A DNA stretch of 64,000 nt from Aulostomus chinensis (taxonomy: Eukaryota > Chordata > Actinopteri > Syngnathiformes > Aulostomidae). The notes below the pieces were generated by a model, which did not search any database, was not told the DNA's origin, and saw nothing but the letters and a program-made list of their open reading frames with translations. Shown here piece by piece: positions 63,125 to 64,000 of this stretch (positions are counted from its first letter, which is position 1; the number at the start of each line of letters is the position of its first letter). The stretch lies in the NCBI GenBank assembly GCA_037954235.1, contig JBBMOA010000015.1, positions 22,610,069 to 22,674,068 of the forward strand, read 5' to 3'. The translations under genes were made by a program, and so were the position numbers.

Positions 63125-63340
63125 GCACCTTTCCGGGGAGGGGAGGAGGTATGGAGGATGGAGTGGAAGATTTGTTTGAATGTCTCAATAAACAGGGGGA
63201 GAGAATTTCATACCTCAGACCTGTGGCTCCATTCGGTGGTCGCCCAAGCCTTCGCTCTTCCAGACAGGTAAGATATTAAGAAGGCAATTTTTAGTTCGGT
63301 CTGAAGGGAAGGCAGGGTCTTCAAATTTGAAATGCACATT
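63125..63340 (-). pseudogene. gag capsid fragment of the gypsy element
   Basis: Two minus-strand frames together show the capsid pattern of fish Ty3/gypsy elements: FPSDRTK in one frame, and YLSGRAKAWATTEW in the other. The second frame has an in-frame stop shortly afterwards, then LPLFIETFKQIF. The upstream part of gag is cut off where a SINE begins at about 63346. The downstream end meets integrase near 63120 without nucleocapsid, protease or reverse transcriptase. Confidence 0.75.
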
Positions 63341-63345
63341 GCGAG

Positions 63346-63470
63346 AGGGGCGGCATGGTGGTGCAGTGGTTGTCGCCTCACAGCAAGAAGGCTGCAGGTT
63401 TGAGTCCTGGCTCGGGCACGGGATCTTTCTGTGTGGAGTTGGCATGTTCTCCCTGTGCCTGTGTGGGTTC
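63346..63470 (+). mobile_element. tRNA-headed SINE-like repeat, 5' part only
   Basis: It begins gggcggcatggtggtgcag with tRNA-like A and B boxes (ggtggtgcagtggtt and aggtttgagtcctgg), then ctgtgtggagttggcatg. It abuts the gag fragment on the left and is cut at 63470 by an LTR-like element, so its tail is missing. Confidence 0.8.
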
Positions 63471-63928
63471 TGTCAGGATTGGAGGGTTGAGGATGGTGAG
63501 GGAGACCCAAATGCAGACAATTTTGGGAGGTGCACAAAAGAGGTTTATTGAAGCTGGGTGACTGGGGGCTTGACGTGGCGTGAGGGCGAAGGCTTGAGAT
63601 GTGGCTTGAGGCTTGATACGTGGCGAGAGGCTGGAGATGTGGCATGAGGCTGGAGACGTGGCGTGAGGCAGGAGGCTTGACGTGGCAATGAGGGGACAAC
63701 AAACACCTACCGACAGCAACATCGACAACAGCAAACGACAACAGCGACGACGACAATGACCCAACAACCTCACAGAGGAAAACACACGGGTTAAATACAA
63801 GAGGGGAAACAAGACACATGTGGTGCAATCAACCAGGTGAGACACATGAGATAATCACAGGAGGGAGGTCAGGAATACAGAACATGACTACAAAATAAAA
63901 CAGGAAGCATGAGACAGGGATCGTGACA
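63471..63928 (-). mobile_element. LTR of an LTR retrotransposon, truncated by the window edge
   Basis: The segment has the 5-base terminal inverted repeat TGTCA/TGACA. On the minus strand it follows a run of about 17 G (63932-63948), like a polypurine tract, and starts TGTCACGATCCC. It contains TATTTAAC (about 63793), like a TATA box, and AATAAA (63544-63549), like a poly(A) signal, in that order. These fit a 3' LTR with internal sequence continuing off the right edge. The target duplication cannot be checked. Confidence 0.6.
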
Positions 63929-64000
63929 GTACCCCCCCCCCCCCCCCCAGGGCTGCTCCCAGACAGTCCGAAAACCAAAAAAAAACAACACCAGGGTGGG
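63929..64000 (-). other. Possible polypurine tract and internal end of the LTR element
   Basis: A C run on plus (G run on minus), then short low-complexity sequence to the window edge. It is read as the internal end of the element whose LTR is at 63471-63928. Confidence 0.4.

Larger units (their letters stand above)
61870..63340 (-). mobile_element. Degenerate Ty3/gypsy (chromovirus-type) retrotransposon, internally deleted
   Basis: Read on the minus strand, the order is a gag capsid fragment, integrase zinc-binding region, integrase core, integrase C-terminal SH3-like region and chromodomain. Protease, reverse transcriptase and RNase H are missing between gag and integrase. Frameshifts and stops run throughout, so the element is dead. 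It lies upstream of DSCAM in the same orientation. No clear 3' LTR is seen after the chromodomain. Confidence 0.85.

Overview
This is nuclear DNA from a ray-finned fish, probably a teleost. It is AT-rich and dense in (CA)n, (TA)n, (GA)n and (GGAT)n microsatellites, and it carries repeat types familiar from fish genomes: tRNA-headed SINEs with a GGATGG tail, a Tc1-like transposon, an L2-type LINE end and Ty3/gypsy remnants. No bacterial gene organisation, rRNA or genuine tRNA gene was found. The only recognised host gene is the 5' part of DSCAM (Down syndrome cell adhesion molecule), on the minus strand. Exon 1 (59305-59347) holds the start codon and signal peptide, exon 2 (32508-32825) holds Ig domain 1, and exon 3 (31078-31227) starts Ig domain 2. 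The three exons join in frame through phase-1 introns and match vertebrate DSCAM better than its paralogue DSCAML1. Exon 4 onward was not found and should lie beyond the left edge. || Layout from left to right: 1-31077 is the 5' part of DSCAM intron 3, with SINEs, microsatellites, a perfect 18-bp hairpin (17663-17703), a palindromic MITE-like element (23475-23796) and a 5'-truncated L2 LINE end (28040-28751). 31228-32507 is intron 2, largely filled by one common fish repeat. 32826-59304 is intron 1 (26.5 kb). It holds a deleted Tc1 element with about 125-bp inverted repeats (35499-36063), several SINE copies, a large microsatellite cluster (45.5-46.2 kb), and a decayed, oppositely oriented multi-exon gene copy with C2H2-like cysteine/histidine spacing (about 43.9-45.4 kb). 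|| 59348 to about 60300 is the presumed DSCAM 5' UTR and promoter: GA-rich next to the start codon, then CpG-rich with a CGG repeat. About 60300-61860 is upstream sequence with nothing recognised. 61870-64000 is a nest of retroelements: a dead Ty3/gypsy copy in which gag lies directly against integrase, a SINE abutting gag, and a TG...CA-bounded LTR interrupting that SINE. || Most of the window is therefore intron or flank of one gene. The points most worth a second look are the decayed antisense gene copy, the gag-integrase deletion with nested insertions, the UG-repeat arrays just downstream of exon 3, the weak exon 2 donor, and the CGG repeat in the presumed 5' UTR.
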